8,465 nt of DNA from an uncultured Peptococcaceae bacterium (GCA_945949655.1 CAMFFG010000039.1:1-8465); one strand, 5' to 3'. Shown: positions 1 through 6,427, counted from the stretch's first letter. A program made the numbers and translations. The notes: generated by a model from the sequence alone, not told the origin.

Positions 1-14
1 AATTTTTTCTTCAT
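1..14 (-). CDS. 5' end of a further gene, probably the TRAP solute-binding protein DctP (partial)
   Basis: Only the first codons are visible. An ATG whose A is at position 14 reads Met-Lys-Lys-Lys and then leaves the window. A strong AGGGGG ribosome binding site lies 9 bases upstream. The gene follows dctM on the same strand, with the ATG 42 bases past the dctM stop. A Met followed by several lysines is the usual opening of a bacterial signal peptide. TRAP transporters need a secreted DctP-type binding protein, and none is present elsewhere in this window, so DctP is the natural guess. The start is well supported. The identity is inferred from context only, since no diagnostic residues are in view. 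Another secreted protein or an unrelated lysine-rich N-terminus is possible. Confidence 0.55.
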
Positions 15-23
15 GAGTTTTTG

Positions 24-29
24 CCCCCT
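24..29 (-). promoter_or_regulatory. Ribosome binding site for the partial gene at the window edge
   Basis: The minus strand reads AGGGGG here, 9 bases before the ATG at 14. It is of the same type as the sites before dctM (AGGGGG, 1371-1376) and the lipoprotein gene (3680-3686). It is the main reason for calling a gene start so close to the edge. Confidence 0.6.
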
Positions 30-56
30 AAATAAATGTTAATTTTATCTCACGAA

Positions 57-1361
57 TCACAGCAGATTCGGAAGAAACACAGAAAACCATTCTACATATA
101 CGATCAATGCCAGCGCCATCAGAAAAGCCACAATAAAGGGCACCGCCCTGCGCGCAATGACCATGGGCTTTTCCTCGGCAATGTTGCCCGCCACAAACAG
201 GTCCAATCCAAAGGGCGGTGTGGCCAGCCCGATGGACAGGCAGCATACCAGAATCACGCCAAAGTGTACCGGATCCACGCCCAGCGCCTGCATGGCTGGC
301 AGCAGGATGGGCGCCAGAATGATAATAGCTGGACCGGTATCCATCACCATACCCAGCAGCAGGAAAATGAATACCAGCGCTGTCAGCGCAGTGAAGCTGG
401 AATGGAAGTTGGCGAGAATAAATGTTTCCACCACTTTTGTGGCTTTTGTCAGCGACAGCACCCGGCCAAAGGCAGTGGCAAAGGCCAGCACAAAGGCCAG
501 ACCGGCATAGGTTTTAATGGATTCGCTCAAGAAAGCGAAAATTTCTTTCACGCGAATGGTGCGATAGATTAACAGCGACACAAACAGGGCATAAAATACC
601 GATACGGTGGCAGCCTCTGTGGGTGTAAAAAAGCCGGTATAGATGCCGCCCAGCACGATGATAGGGCACAACAGCGCCCAGAAGCTGTCCAGAAACAGCC
701 GGATAAAGCCCATCACACCGCCGGAGCGCAGTTCTGCCACGCGGGCGTGGATCTGTTCTTTGTCCTCCCCGTGCCGTATACAGTGCACCACGCAATAAAT
801 CATCAAAAACAAGCCGATCAGGATCCCGGGCAGAATGCCGCCCAGAAACAGATCACCGGTAGATACACCGGTTGCCAGCGAGTACAGCACAAAGGGAATG
901 GATGGCGGGATAATGACACCCAACCCGCCGGCCACTGCTACCAGACCGGCCGTCCATTTTTTATCGTAGCCCAGCTCCGCCAGAAAGGGGATACACATGG
1001 AACCCACCGCCGCCGTCGTGGCCGGGCCGGAACCGGAAATAGCGCCGTAAAACAGGCAGGTCAGGATGGCCGCACAGGGCAGACCGCCAGGTAGTTTGCC
1101 TACAAAGTAAGCAAAAAAGTTAAACAGCTTTTTGGATATACCACCCTTGGCCATGATCACGCCGCCCAGAATAAACAGCGGCACAGCCAGAATGGGCGTG
1201 GAGTTGGCACCGGAAAAGGTGTTGTTCAGCAGCTGCATCATGGAGCCGCCCTTTTCCAGCAGCAAAATAGGAGCAGAGGCGCCAAGCACCATGCTGACCC
1301 CAATCGGGACCGACAAGACAATGGCAATCAAAAATACAGCAAATACCAACAGTGCTGCCAT
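57..1361 (-). CDS. dctM: TRAP transporter large membrane subunit (DctM family)
   Basis: This is the 434-residue large permease of a tripartite ATP-independent periplasmic transporter, which moves organic acids into the cell driven by an ion gradient. The protein is almost wholly hydrophobic and the length is typical for DctM. Family signatures are visible. They include a Gly/Ser-rich motif SGSGPATTAAVG at residues 109-120, the GVIIPPSIP motif at 148-156, a GMVMDTGPAIIILAPILLP stretch at 337-355, and a TPPFGLDLF motif at 381-389 near the C-terminus. The ATG at 1361 shares one base with the dctQ stop (TAATG), so the two are translationally coupled. It also has its own AGGGGG site 9 bases upstream. 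The substrate cannot be read from this subunit. The linked AroE-like gene suggests a cyclic or hydroxylated carboxylate, which is an inference. Confidence 0.95.
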   Translation of the reverse strand: MAALLVFAVFLIAIVLSVPIGVSMVLGASAPILLLEKGGSMMQLLNNTFSGANSTPILAVPLFILGGVIMAKGGISKKLFNFFAYFVGKLPGGLPCAAILTCLFYGAISGSGPATTAAVGSMCIPFLAELGYDKKWTAGLVAVAGGLGVIIPPSIPFVLYSLATGVSTGDLFLGGILPGILIGLFLMIYCVVHCIRHGEDKEQIHARVAELRSGGVMGFIRLFLDSFWALLCPIIVLGGIYTGFFTPTEAATVSVFYALFVSLLIYRTIRVKEIFAFLSESIKTYAGLAFVLAFATAFGRVLSLTKATKVVETFILANFHSSFTALTALVFIFLLLGMVMDTGPAIIILAPILLPAMQALGVDPVHFGVILVCCLSIGLATPPFGLDLFVAGNIAEEKPMVIARRAVPFIVAFLMALALIVYVEWFSVFLPNLL

Positions 1362-1915
1362 TATACATCGCCCCCTTTTGCATTCATGGTTTCATACTTG
1401 GCATCCATCATGGTCTGCTCTGCCGTGTTCAGCTCTTTGTCGTGGAAATGCATGGTGTGGATGCACACCTGCTGGATCCCGCGCACAACGGCCAGCACAA
1501 AGCCGAAAATCATAACGCTGTATACCGCCCACATGGGCCACAGCATAGCCGGAGACAATTCGTGGCTTTTGTAAATATCCCCCACCACGACCACCGAATA
1601 GAAGGCCAGCACGGCCATACATATGGTGGTAATGGCATAGACAGAAATATTCAGTACTTTCATAATTTTTTCCGGCAGAATGTCCAGCAGAGCCGTTACC
1701 CGCAGCATGTTGCTCATGCGCAGCGTATAGGGCAACGACAAAAAGACACTCCATACCCAGCAAAACCGGCAGAATTCCTCCGCCCAGGTCAGTGCTGGAA
1801 TAAACGGAACTTTCCGAATGACCACCTGCAAAAAACTGACACAGGCGATCACGATGAGTAATATGGCCAGCAACACTTCCTCAAAATGGGCGTCCAGCCA
1901 TCGCAAAATTTTCAT
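1361..1915 (-). CDS. dctQ: TRAP transporter small membrane subunit (DctQ family)
   Basis: This 184-residue protein has four predicted membrane segments, at about residues 12-33, 45-66, 85-113 and 123-146, which is the DctQ layout. A WAEEFCRF segment at 44-51 matches the conserved Trp-x-Glu-Glu...Arg region at the start of the second helix in this family. It forms the membrane complex with DctM. The ATG at 1915 is preceded by an AGGGAG site at 1924-1929 with an 8-base spacer. The stop overlaps the dctM start by one base, and the AroE-like gene ends 34 bases upstream, so all three appear co-transcribed. The tail after residue 150 is hydrophilic and rich in Met, His and Glu; it is probably cytoplasmic and I assign it no role. 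Confidence 0.92.
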   Translation of the reverse strand: MKILRWLDAHFEEVLLAILLIVIACVSFLQVVIRKVPFIPALTWAEEFCRFCWVWSVFLSLPYTLRMSNMLRVTALLDILPEKIMKVLNISVYAITTICMAVLAFYSVVVVGDIYKSHELSPAMLWPMWAVYSVMIFGFVLAVVRGIQQVCIHTMHFHDKELNTAEQTMMDAKYETMNAKGGDV

Positions 1916-1949
1916 AGGACCATCTCCCTCTCAAATAGGATCACAGATT

Positions 1950-2825
1950 TCACCGGGCTACAGACTGGGCCTGTTCCGCCAGAATCTGCATCAGTTCATC
2001 GCGCATGGCTTCCACCGGAGCCGGTTTGCCGGTCCACAACTCGATCTGTGCCGTGCCCTGATACAGCGACATGCCCAACCCGTTTAAGATACGGCATTGT
2101 TTTTGTTCGGCGTTCAGCAAAAACTGTGTCTTTGCCGGATTATAGCAGGCATCAAAGTAAAACTGATGCGGCTGAATATAATCTTCCGGCAGCGGTGTCT
2201 GACCCACCGTGTTTCCCATGCCGATCCCGCTGGCATTGATGACCACATCACAATCTTTGACTTTACTGTAGTCCCCATAGGCGACCACTTCCGCCACCGG
2301 CGCAAAATTGGCATTGATATCCTGTACCAATCGTTCCGCTGCATCGGCAACGATGTCTGTGATATAAATTTTTGGAGCGTGGTGATAGGCTAAAATAGAA
2401 CAAATGGCCCGGCCTACGCCGCCACTGCCGATACAGAAACATGTGCTCTCCGCAACATTAATCTGCCCTTCCTCCGTCAGTGACCTGTAAAAACCGGACC
2501 CATCTGTATTATATCCAATTAACCTGCCGTCCTTCGTTTTTACTACCGTATTACAACTACCCATCTTTCTGCAGAATGGATCCAGCTCATCCAGATACTT
2601 TAACACCGCTACCTTGTTCGGCTTTGTGACCGCAAACCCGGCAAAATTCATGTATCGGATGCCGTTGACCACATCGCCCAGATGTGCCTGATCCAGTTCT
2701 GTGTAAAAATACAACATGTTCAGCCCCGCAGCCGCATAACCTCTGTTCTGCATTCTGGCCGCATAGGACTGACCCAATGGCGTGCCCAAGAGGGTCACCA
2801 TTTTTGTGTCAATCGTTATGTCCAT
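1950..2825 (-). CDS. Divergent shikimate/quinate dehydrogenase-family protein (AroE-like)
   Basis: This 291-residue protein has the two-domain AroE fold. Residue numbers count from the ATG at 2825. The catalytic Lys is K71 in VTKPNK, the substrate-site Asn is N92 in GSCNTV, and the catalytic Asp is D108 in GYNTDGSG. The nucleotide-binding loop GSGGVG is at 133-138. The C-terminal NGLGMSLYQG segment, with Gln256, matches the NADGLGMLVAQ region of E. coli AroE. The Ser-x-Ser motif that holds the shikimate carboxylate reads Ser20-Tyr-Ala22, so the second Ser is lost, and the Asn of NVT is Ala (FAVT). It may therefore act on something other than shikimate. An upstream TTG (2852) and ATG (2831) are also in frame, but the AGGAAGGG site at 2832-2839 leaves proper spacing only for 2825. 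The gene leads a TRAP operon rather than sitting among aromatic biosynthesis genes. Family assignment is firm; substrate is unknown. Confidence 0.88.
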   Translation of the reverse strand: MDITIDTKMVTLLGTPLGQSYAARMQNRGYAAAGLNMLYFYTELDQAHLGDVVNGIRYMNFAGFAVTKPNKVAVLKYLDELDPFCRKMGSCNTVVKTKDGRLIGYNTDGSGFYRSLTEEGQINVAESTCFCIGSGGVGRAICSILAYHHAPKIYITDIVADAAERLVQDINANFAPVAEVVAYGDYSKVKDCDVVINASGIGMGNTVGQTPLPEDYIQPHQFYFDACYNPAKTQFLLNAEQKQCRILNGLGMSLYQGTAQIELWTGKPAPVEAMRDELMQILAEQAQSVAR

Positions 2826-2831
2826 ATTCAT

Positions 2832-2839
2832 CCCTTCCT
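2832..2839 (-). promoter_or_regulatory. Ribosome binding site that decides the AroE-like start
   Basis: The minus strand reads AGGAAGGG directly against the in-frame ATG at 2831, which leaves no spacer. It sits 6 bases from the ATG at 2825. The site therefore favours 2825 over the earlier ATG and TTG codons. Confidence 0.6.
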
Positions 2840-2908
2840 GCCATACTACCAAAATACCATCCTGTCTTCTAACACTTTTATATGTTAAAGTTCCGAAGTA
2901 TTGCAGCT

Positions 2909-2937
2909 ATTATAGCACATTTGTCTAAAAAATGTAA
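2909..2937 (-). promoter_or_regulatory. Sigma-A-type promoter with extended -10 for the AroE-like/TRAP operon
   Basis: On the minus strand, TTACAT (2932-2937) is followed by a 17-base spacer and a perfect TATAAT (2909-2914). The -10 carries the TG-n extension (TGCTATAAT). Initiation would fall near 2902, giving a leader of about 77 bases before the ATG at 2825. This is the best -10 match in the 2826-3023 gap. Confidence 0.65.
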
Positions 2938-2970
2938 TGATAATTCTGCATAATTTGCGCATTATACAAT

Positions 2971-2992
2971 ATACATTTTCCAGAACATGTAT
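2971..2992. promoter_or_regulatory. Inverted repeat upstream of the AroE-like promoter, possible operator
   Basis: ATACAT and ATGTAT form perfect 6-base arms around a 10-base spacer. The repeat lies about 34 bases upstream of the -35, where an activator would bind. The region is very AT-rich, so chance is a real alternative. No regulator gene is present in the window. Confidence 0.25.
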
Positions 2993-3023
2993 TTTTATGC
3001 ATTATATTAATATTTTTTTATTA

Positions 3024-3065
3024 CAAAAAACCGGTCGTTTTTTCCTGAGAACGATCGGCTTTTTG
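3024..3065 (-). terminator. Intrinsic terminator of the folD operon
   Basis: Two 16-base arms (3024-3039 and 3050-3065) pair at 14 of 16 positions as Watson-Crick pairs around a 10-base loop. The core is GCCGATCG against CGACCGGT. On the minus strand the stem ends in a run of six T. It lies 34 bases past the lipoprotein stop, so it ends the folD-unknown-lipoprotein transcript. The arms also end in a T run on the plus strand, so it could work in both directions, but no plus-strand gene enters it. Confidence 0.85.
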
Positions 3066-3098
3066 TTGTAACATATTTATTTCTACCCAGTGCTCTGT

Positions 3099-3674
3099 TT
3101 AACTGGCCGCTTCCACCACGATCTGGCGCGGATTGCTGCCGTGCAGATCTGTCAGCTCAACCTTAATGCCTTTCGGCACATAGGATACATTGGCAATCTG
3201 TTCCTGACTGCCGGACTCATACAGCACAACATCATTTTTGTTGCGCACCTGAGAAGGTTCATCTGCTTCGGAGTAATCCACCACATAGATCAGCGTGTCC
3301 AGATCATCGTTCTGCCAGATAAACTGCTTGCCGTACTGCTCGTACACATAGATATCCCGCACCACATCGTAAACGGCTAGATACAGGTCCTGTCCCCGTC
3401 CGCTGCTGGTGGTGCACTCAATGGCAAGCTTGTTTTTTTCCAGCCAGCGGCAGCGTGCCACCGCACGAATATACTGGTTTTTTTCCGACAGATCGATGGA
3501 TTTCCCGGCAGCTTTCACGACCGTACCGGAGACATCGATGCCTGCCTCGATCCGTGGTTCTTCCTCTGCAACCATATCCTGTTCTGTCTCTGCCGGCGCT
3601 TCTCCGCCGCAGCCGCTAAGCAGGCCGGCAAATAACAGACAGCACAGCAGTAATGTGATCCATAGTTTCTGCAT
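3099..3674 (-). CDS. Predicted lipoprotein of unknown function
   Basis: This is a 191-residue protein with a clear lipoprotein signal. It has a short basic start (MQK), a hydrophobic core rich in Leu and Cys, and a lipobox LLSGC, with Cys22 as the predicted lipidated residue. A Glu/Ala-rich linker covers about 25-45. The mature part alternates hydrophobic and polar residues and looks beta-rich, for example in LYLAVYDVVRDIYVYEQYG. I do not recognise a named family; a partial propeller-like or small beta-sandwich domain is possible but unproven. The ATG at 3674 has an AGGGGGG site 5 bases upstream. The gene is 33 bases after the unknown gene downstream of folD and is the last gene before the terminator, so it is probably the third member of that operon. 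The protein should be anchored to the outer face of a membrane. Confidence 0.85.
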   Translation of the reverse strand: MQKLWITLLLCCLLFAGLLSGCGGEAPAETEQDMVAEEEPRIEAGIDVSGTVVKAAGKSIDLSEKNQYIRAVARCRWLEKNKLAIECTTSSGRGQDLYLAVYDVVRDIYVYEQYGKQFIWQNDDLDTLIYVVDYSEADEPSQVRNKNDVVLYESGSQEQIANVSYVPKGIKVELTDLHGSNPRQIVVEAAS

Positions 3675-3707
3675 ACCGGCCCCCCTGTCTGTTTGGACTG
3701 CCTGCGC

Positions 3708-4268
3708 TCAGCGTTCCGCGCTGGCTGCTGTGATCTCCTGCAGCTCCTGATGCCAGTAGATCGTCTGCGGGTCACTGGCTGCATCGGCAAAGCGGGACAA
3801 AACATTGCCATACTTAAAGGCGTAGCTGAAATACAGATAAATATCGGTTTTTCCGGCAGCTTTTGGCCGCAGGATCACTTTGTCGGGATAAAACATATAG
3901 TTGTAATCGGCATCCCGCCAGGTAACTTCCAAGCCATCAATGATCAGACTGACATTTCCCCACTGACCAACACGGATGTCCGACAGCATACCGCGTCCCC
4001 GCTGCACCTGCCCGTAGCGGCAGCCGATGCTGTAATCCCACTTGCCCAGAAACAGAGAAAAATGCTCCAGCAGCAGCCGGCAGGGGAGACTGATCTCTTC
4101 CTGCAGGCGTCTTTCAGTGGCGATTTTCTCCTGTAATGTAGTCAGACGGCAGTAATAGGACGAGCTATCATTATAATCCGGTAGCTGCTCCGCCCGTTTC
4201 AGACATTGCTCGATATCCTCACAGATCAGAAGAATCTCCTGATCCAGTTCTGCTCTCTGCGGTTCCAT
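3708..4268 (-). CDS. Uncharacterised 186-residue protein in the folD operon
   Basis: I recognise no family. The N-terminal 70 residues are charged and helical, with heptad-like leucines (ILLICEDIEQCLKRAEQL, then a second helix LTTLQEKIATERRLQEEI), so a short helical hairpin or coiled coil is likely. Residues 70-165 look like a beta-rich domain with many aromatics, including a GKWDYSIGCRYG stretch and a DADYNYMFYP stretch. There is no signal peptide or membrane segment, so it is probably cytoplasmic. An ATG at 4274 also opens this frame, but the AGGAGG site at 4276-4281 is only one base from it and 7 bases from the ATG at 4268, which I prefer. That site overlaps the folD stop codon, so translation of the two genes is probably coupled. 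Confidence 0.8.
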   Translation of the reverse strand: MEPQRAELDQEILLICEDIEQCLKRAEQLPDYNDSSSYYCRLTTLQEKIATERRLQEEISLPCRLLLEHFSLFLGKWDYSIGCRYGQVQRGRGMLSDIRVGQWGNVSLIIDGLEVTWRDADYNYMFYPDKVILRPKAAGKTDIYLYFSYAFKYGNVLSRFADAASDPQTIYWHQELQEITAASAER

Positions 4269-4275
4269 GTGCATT

Positions 4276-4281
4276 CCTCCT
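4276..4281 (-). promoter_or_regulatory. Ribosome binding site overlapping the folD stop
   Basis: AGGAGG on the minus strand shares bases with the folD TAG stop (4280-4282). It lies 7 bases before the ATG at 4268. It sets the start of the unknown gene and points to translational coupling with folD. Confidence 0.75.
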
Positions 4282-5119
4282 AACGCATTGCACTTTCCAG
4301 AGTGTTCTTCATCAGCATGGTGATGGTCATTGGCCCCACGCCGCCCGGCACGGGTGTCAACCAGCAGTCACGGTCTTCCAGACTGGCCCGGTCCACATCG
4401 CCGGTCAGCTTGCCGTTTTCCAGCCGGTTCATTCCCACATCGATCACGATGGCGCCGTCTTTGATCATATCGCCGGTGATAAAATTAGATTTGCCCACTG
4501 CTGCCACGACGATGTCGGCAGACAGCAGTTCTTCTTTCAGATTTTTTGTTTTAGAATGGCAGATGGTCACGGTGGCGTTTTCCCGCAGCAGCATCATAGC
4601 CACCGGTTTCCCTACAATATTGCTGCGGCCCACTACAACGGCCTTTTTCCCTGCAATATCCACACCGGTCTGTTTGATCAGATCGATGCAGCCTTTGGGC
4701 GTGCACGGTTCAAAGGCCGGTTCTCCAATCAGCAGAGAGCCCAGATTCTGCGGCAGAAAACCATCCACATCCTTTTTGGGACTGATGGCATGAATCACTG
4801 CTTTTTCATCAATATGGGCCGGTACCGGCAGCTGCACCAGCAGACCATGAATGGCATCGTTCCGGTTCAGGTCATCGATCAGCTGCAGTAGTTCCTCCTG
4901 GCTGGTCGTCTCCGGCAGACGATAGACCTCCGAATAGAAGCCGACCTCCTGGCAGGCTTTTTCTTTATTGCGCACATACACCTGAGAAGCCGGATCTTCT
5001 CCCACCAGAATCACGGCCAGCCCTGGCACGATTCCTCTGCTTTTTAACTGTTCTACAGTCTGACGAATCTCTTCCCGGCGTTTCTGCGCCAGCTGTTTTC
5101 CATCGATCAATTTTAACAT
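4280..5119 (-). CDS. folD: Bifunctional methylenetetrahydrofolate dehydrogenase/methenyltetrahydrofolate cyclohydrolase
   Basis: FolD oxidises 5,10-methylene-THF to methenyl-THF with NAD(P) and hydrolyses that to 10-formyl-THF. It links serine-derived carbon to purines and formyl-methionine in the cytosol. All family signatures are present, numbered from the ATG at 5119. The catalytic Tyr48 and Lys52 are in the YVRNK motif. Gln96 is in GLLVQLPVP. KDVDG ends at 120. The cofactor motif GRSNIVGKP starts at 164. PVPGGVGPMT starts at 256. The 279-residue length is typical. An in-frame GTG at 5131 would add four residues, but it overlaps the AGGGAG ribosome binding site, so the ATG is the better start. 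The gene heads a minus-strand operon with two unknown genes and is divergent from ttcA. Confidence 0.97.
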   Translation of the reverse strand: MLKLIDGKQLAQKRREEIRQTVEQLKSRGIVPGLAVILVGEDPASQVYVRNKEKACQEVGFYSEVYRLPETTSQEELLQLIDDLNRNDAIHGLLVQLPVPAHIDEKAVIHAISPKKDVDGFLPQNLGSLLIGEPAFEPCTPKGCIDLIKQTGVDIAGKKAVVVGRSNIVGKPVAMMLLRENATVTICHSKTKNLKEELLSADIVVAAVGKSNFITGDMIKDGAIVIDVGMNRLENGKLTGDVDRASLEDRDCWLTPVPGGVGPMTITMLMKNTLESAMR

Positions 5120-5130
5120 AACGTTCTGCA

Positions 5131-5136
5131 CTCCCT
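5131..5136 (-). promoter_or_regulatory. Ribosome binding site that decides the folD start
   Basis: AGGGAG on the minus strand lies 11 bases before the ATG at 5119. It overlaps the GTG at 5131, which therefore cannot be the initiator for this site. The spacing is slightly long but workable. Confidence 0.55.
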
Positions 5137-5182
5137 ATATTCGCTTCTGTTTTTGCCTGACTCTTAATCATTTTCATATATG

Positions 5183-5197
5183 TGTTATATTATAACA
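5183..5197. promoter_or_regulatory. 15-base palindrome over the predicted folD -10, possible operator
   Basis: TGTTATA and TATAACA flank a single central base and are perfectly symmetric. On the minus strand the right half contains TATAAT (5189-5194), a good -10 for folD. The matching -35 is weak: TTGTTC at 5209-5214 is 14 bases away, or 19 bases from an alternative TATAAC at 5184-5189. The exact promoter geometry is therefore unsure. The palindrome may be an operator or just AT-rich promoter sequence. Confidence 0.35.
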
Positions 5198-5225
5198 TCT
5201 TTTTTGTAGAACAACTATAATTATT

Positions 5226-5254
5226 TTGCTTTTTTTGCTTGTTTCCTTTATAAT
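5226..5254 (+). promoter_or_regulatory. Promoter for the ttcA-like gene
   Basis: TTGCTT (5226-5231), a 17-base spacer, and a perfect TATAAT (5249-5254). Transcription would begin near 5261, about 64 bases before the ATG at 5325. Confidence 0.6.
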
Positions 5255-5263
5255 TAAATATCG

Positions 5264-5276
5264 TAGTAATTTACTA
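5264..5276. promoter_or_regulatory. 13-base palindrome at the predicted ttcA start site, possible operator
   Basis: TAGTAA and TTACTA flank one central T with perfect symmetry. It begins about 10 bases after the -10, at or just past the expected transcription start, where a repressor would block initiation. It differs in sequence from the palindrome over the folD -10. Confidence 0.3.
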
Positions 5277-5324
5277 GGTTTATAGAAAACATCGATATCG
5301 ATCTCTTGGAAAGGAGTTTCACCC

Positions 5325-6149
5325 ATGTGGAGAAAATACAACAAGCCTTTGCTGGCAAAAATACGCCGCGCCAGCAGAGAATATGGACTGATCCAGCCCT
5401 ATGACAGAATTGCAGTGGGCTTATCCGGCGGCAAAGACAGCACCGTTATGCTGTACGCGCTGTCGGTGCTGCAAAAGACGTTGCCCATTCCCTTTGAGCT
5501 GCAGGGCATCTCGCTGGATGTAGGCTGGGACAACGATTACGAACTGGTCGGTCAGTACTGCCGGGAGCTGGGGATCCCTTATCATCTGGAAAAAACGCAG
5601 ATCGGCCGTATCGTCTACGAGGAACGCAAGGAATCCAACCCCTGCTCGCTGTGCGCCAACATGCGCCGCGGCGCCATCAACAATATTGCCAGACAACTGG
5701 GCTGCAACAAGGTAGCGCTGGGCCATCACCTGGATGACGCGCTGGAAACATTTCTGATGAGCCTGGTCTTTGAAGGGCGGATGCATACCTTTGCGCCCCG
5801 CACCTATCTGACACGGGCGGATATCACCGTGATCCGGCCCATGATCTATGTATACGAGAAGGATATTATCTCTATCGCCCGCAAACTGGAGCTGCCGGTC
5901 GTGCCCAACAACTGTCCCGCTGACGGTATCACAAAACGGCATAGCATGAAAGAAGAGATATCCCGTCTGGAAGCTATGAACCCTACCCTAAAAGAGCGGA
6001 TGCTGCACGCGGTTACCACCACGCTGTGGGCTCCACTGATGCTGCCCGAGGAAGAACAGGTGATGGTTCCCATCAAAAAGCAGATGGACGCTGTACCGGA
6101 ACCAGATACCAGGTCAGATACAGAAGCGCAACCGCCAGCAGATCGCTGA
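5325..6149 (+). CDS. ttcA: TtcA-like PP-loop ATPase, predicted tRNA 2-thiocytidine synthetase
   Basis: This 274-residue protein belongs to the TtcA group of tRNA-thiolating enzymes, which activate a tRNA base by adenylation and hold an iron-sulfur cluster. The ATP-binding PP-loop SGGKDS is at 34-39. A CSLC pair (C107, C110) and a third cysteine, C197 in PNNCPADG, match the three cluster ligands of E. coli TtcA. GHHLDD at 133-138 is the second conserved motif. E. coli TtcA makes 2-thiocytidine at tRNA position 32, and that is the likely role here. Related family members of other specificity cannot be excluded. The last 25 residues are Pro/Asp/Glu-rich, poorly conserved in appearance and probably disordered. 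The ATG has an AAGGAG site 8 bases upstream. It is a single-gene unit bounded by its own promoter and terminator. Confidence 0.85.
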   Translation: MWRKYNKPLLAKIRRASREYGLIQPYDRIAVGLSGGKDSTVMLYALSVLQKTLPIPFELQGISLDVGWDNDYELVGQYCRELGIPYHLEKTQIGRIVYEERKESNPCSLCANMRRGAINNIARQLGCNKVALGHHLDDALETFLMSLVFEGRMHTFAPRTYLTRADITVIRPMIYVYEKDIISIARKLELPVVPNNCPADGITKRHSMKEEISRLEAMNPTLKERMLHAVTTTLWAPLMLPEEEQVMVPIKKQMDAVPEPDTRSDTEAQPPADR

Positions 6150-6155
6150 AAGCAG

Positions 6156-6200
6156 AAGCAGACTGTCAGCCCATCAGGGTAGGGAACAGTCTGCTTTTCT
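6156..6200 (+). terminator. Intrinsic terminator of the ttcA-like gene
   Basis: AAGCAGACTGT (6156-6166) pairs perfectly over 11 bases with ACAGTCTGCTT (6186-6196). The loop can fold further through CCC/GGG pairing. A T-rich tract follows (TTTTCTGTTTG, through about 6205). It begins 7 bases past the stop. Confidence 0.88.
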
Positions 6201-6320
6201 GTTTGTTCAACACATTATTTTCTGCTGCAGTTTACAAAAATGTTGTCACACAGCACCCTGGCTCTGCAGATAAGCCCAGACCTGTCCAATCCAACTTATG
6301 ATTCTATTACAGAAAAAGCC

Positions 6321-6350
6321 TTGTCTTTTCCCCCTGTTATCTTTTATAAT
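6321..6350 (+). promoter_or_regulatory. Promoter for ahcY
   Basis: TTGTCT (6321-6326), an 18-base spacer, and a perfect TATAAT (6345-6350). The predicted start is near 6357, giving a leader of about 70 bases. I see no SAM or SAH riboswitch fold in this leader. The bases from 6206 to 6320 hold nothing I can assign. Confidence 0.6.
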
Positions 6351-6427
6351 AGATTAATTACTACAATGACACAGACCACAAATAAATAATACCATTGCAT
6401 ACCATGTATGTTTGAGGAGGATATGAT

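Noticed and set aside
36..572. A 178-codon plus-strand frame opposite dctM
   Set aside because: The product is Gln/His-rich with no family features, and the opposite strand encodes an unmistakable membrane permease.
2941..2992. A second TATAAT on the minus strand (TTGTATAATGCG) as another promoter for the AroE-like operon
   Set aside because: No acceptable -35 occurs at 16-18 bases upstream, whereas the TATAAT at 2909-2914 has an extended -10 and a usable -35.
6026..6301. A 91-codon frame running from the 3' end of ttcA past its terminator
   Set aside because: It overlaps ttcA out of frame, crosses the terminator hairpin, and lacks a ribosome binding site.
6357..6427. A possible SAM- or SAH-sensing riboswitch before ahcY
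   Set aside because: The leader is only about 70 bases, AT-rich, with no multi-helix fold or terminator-like stem that I can see.
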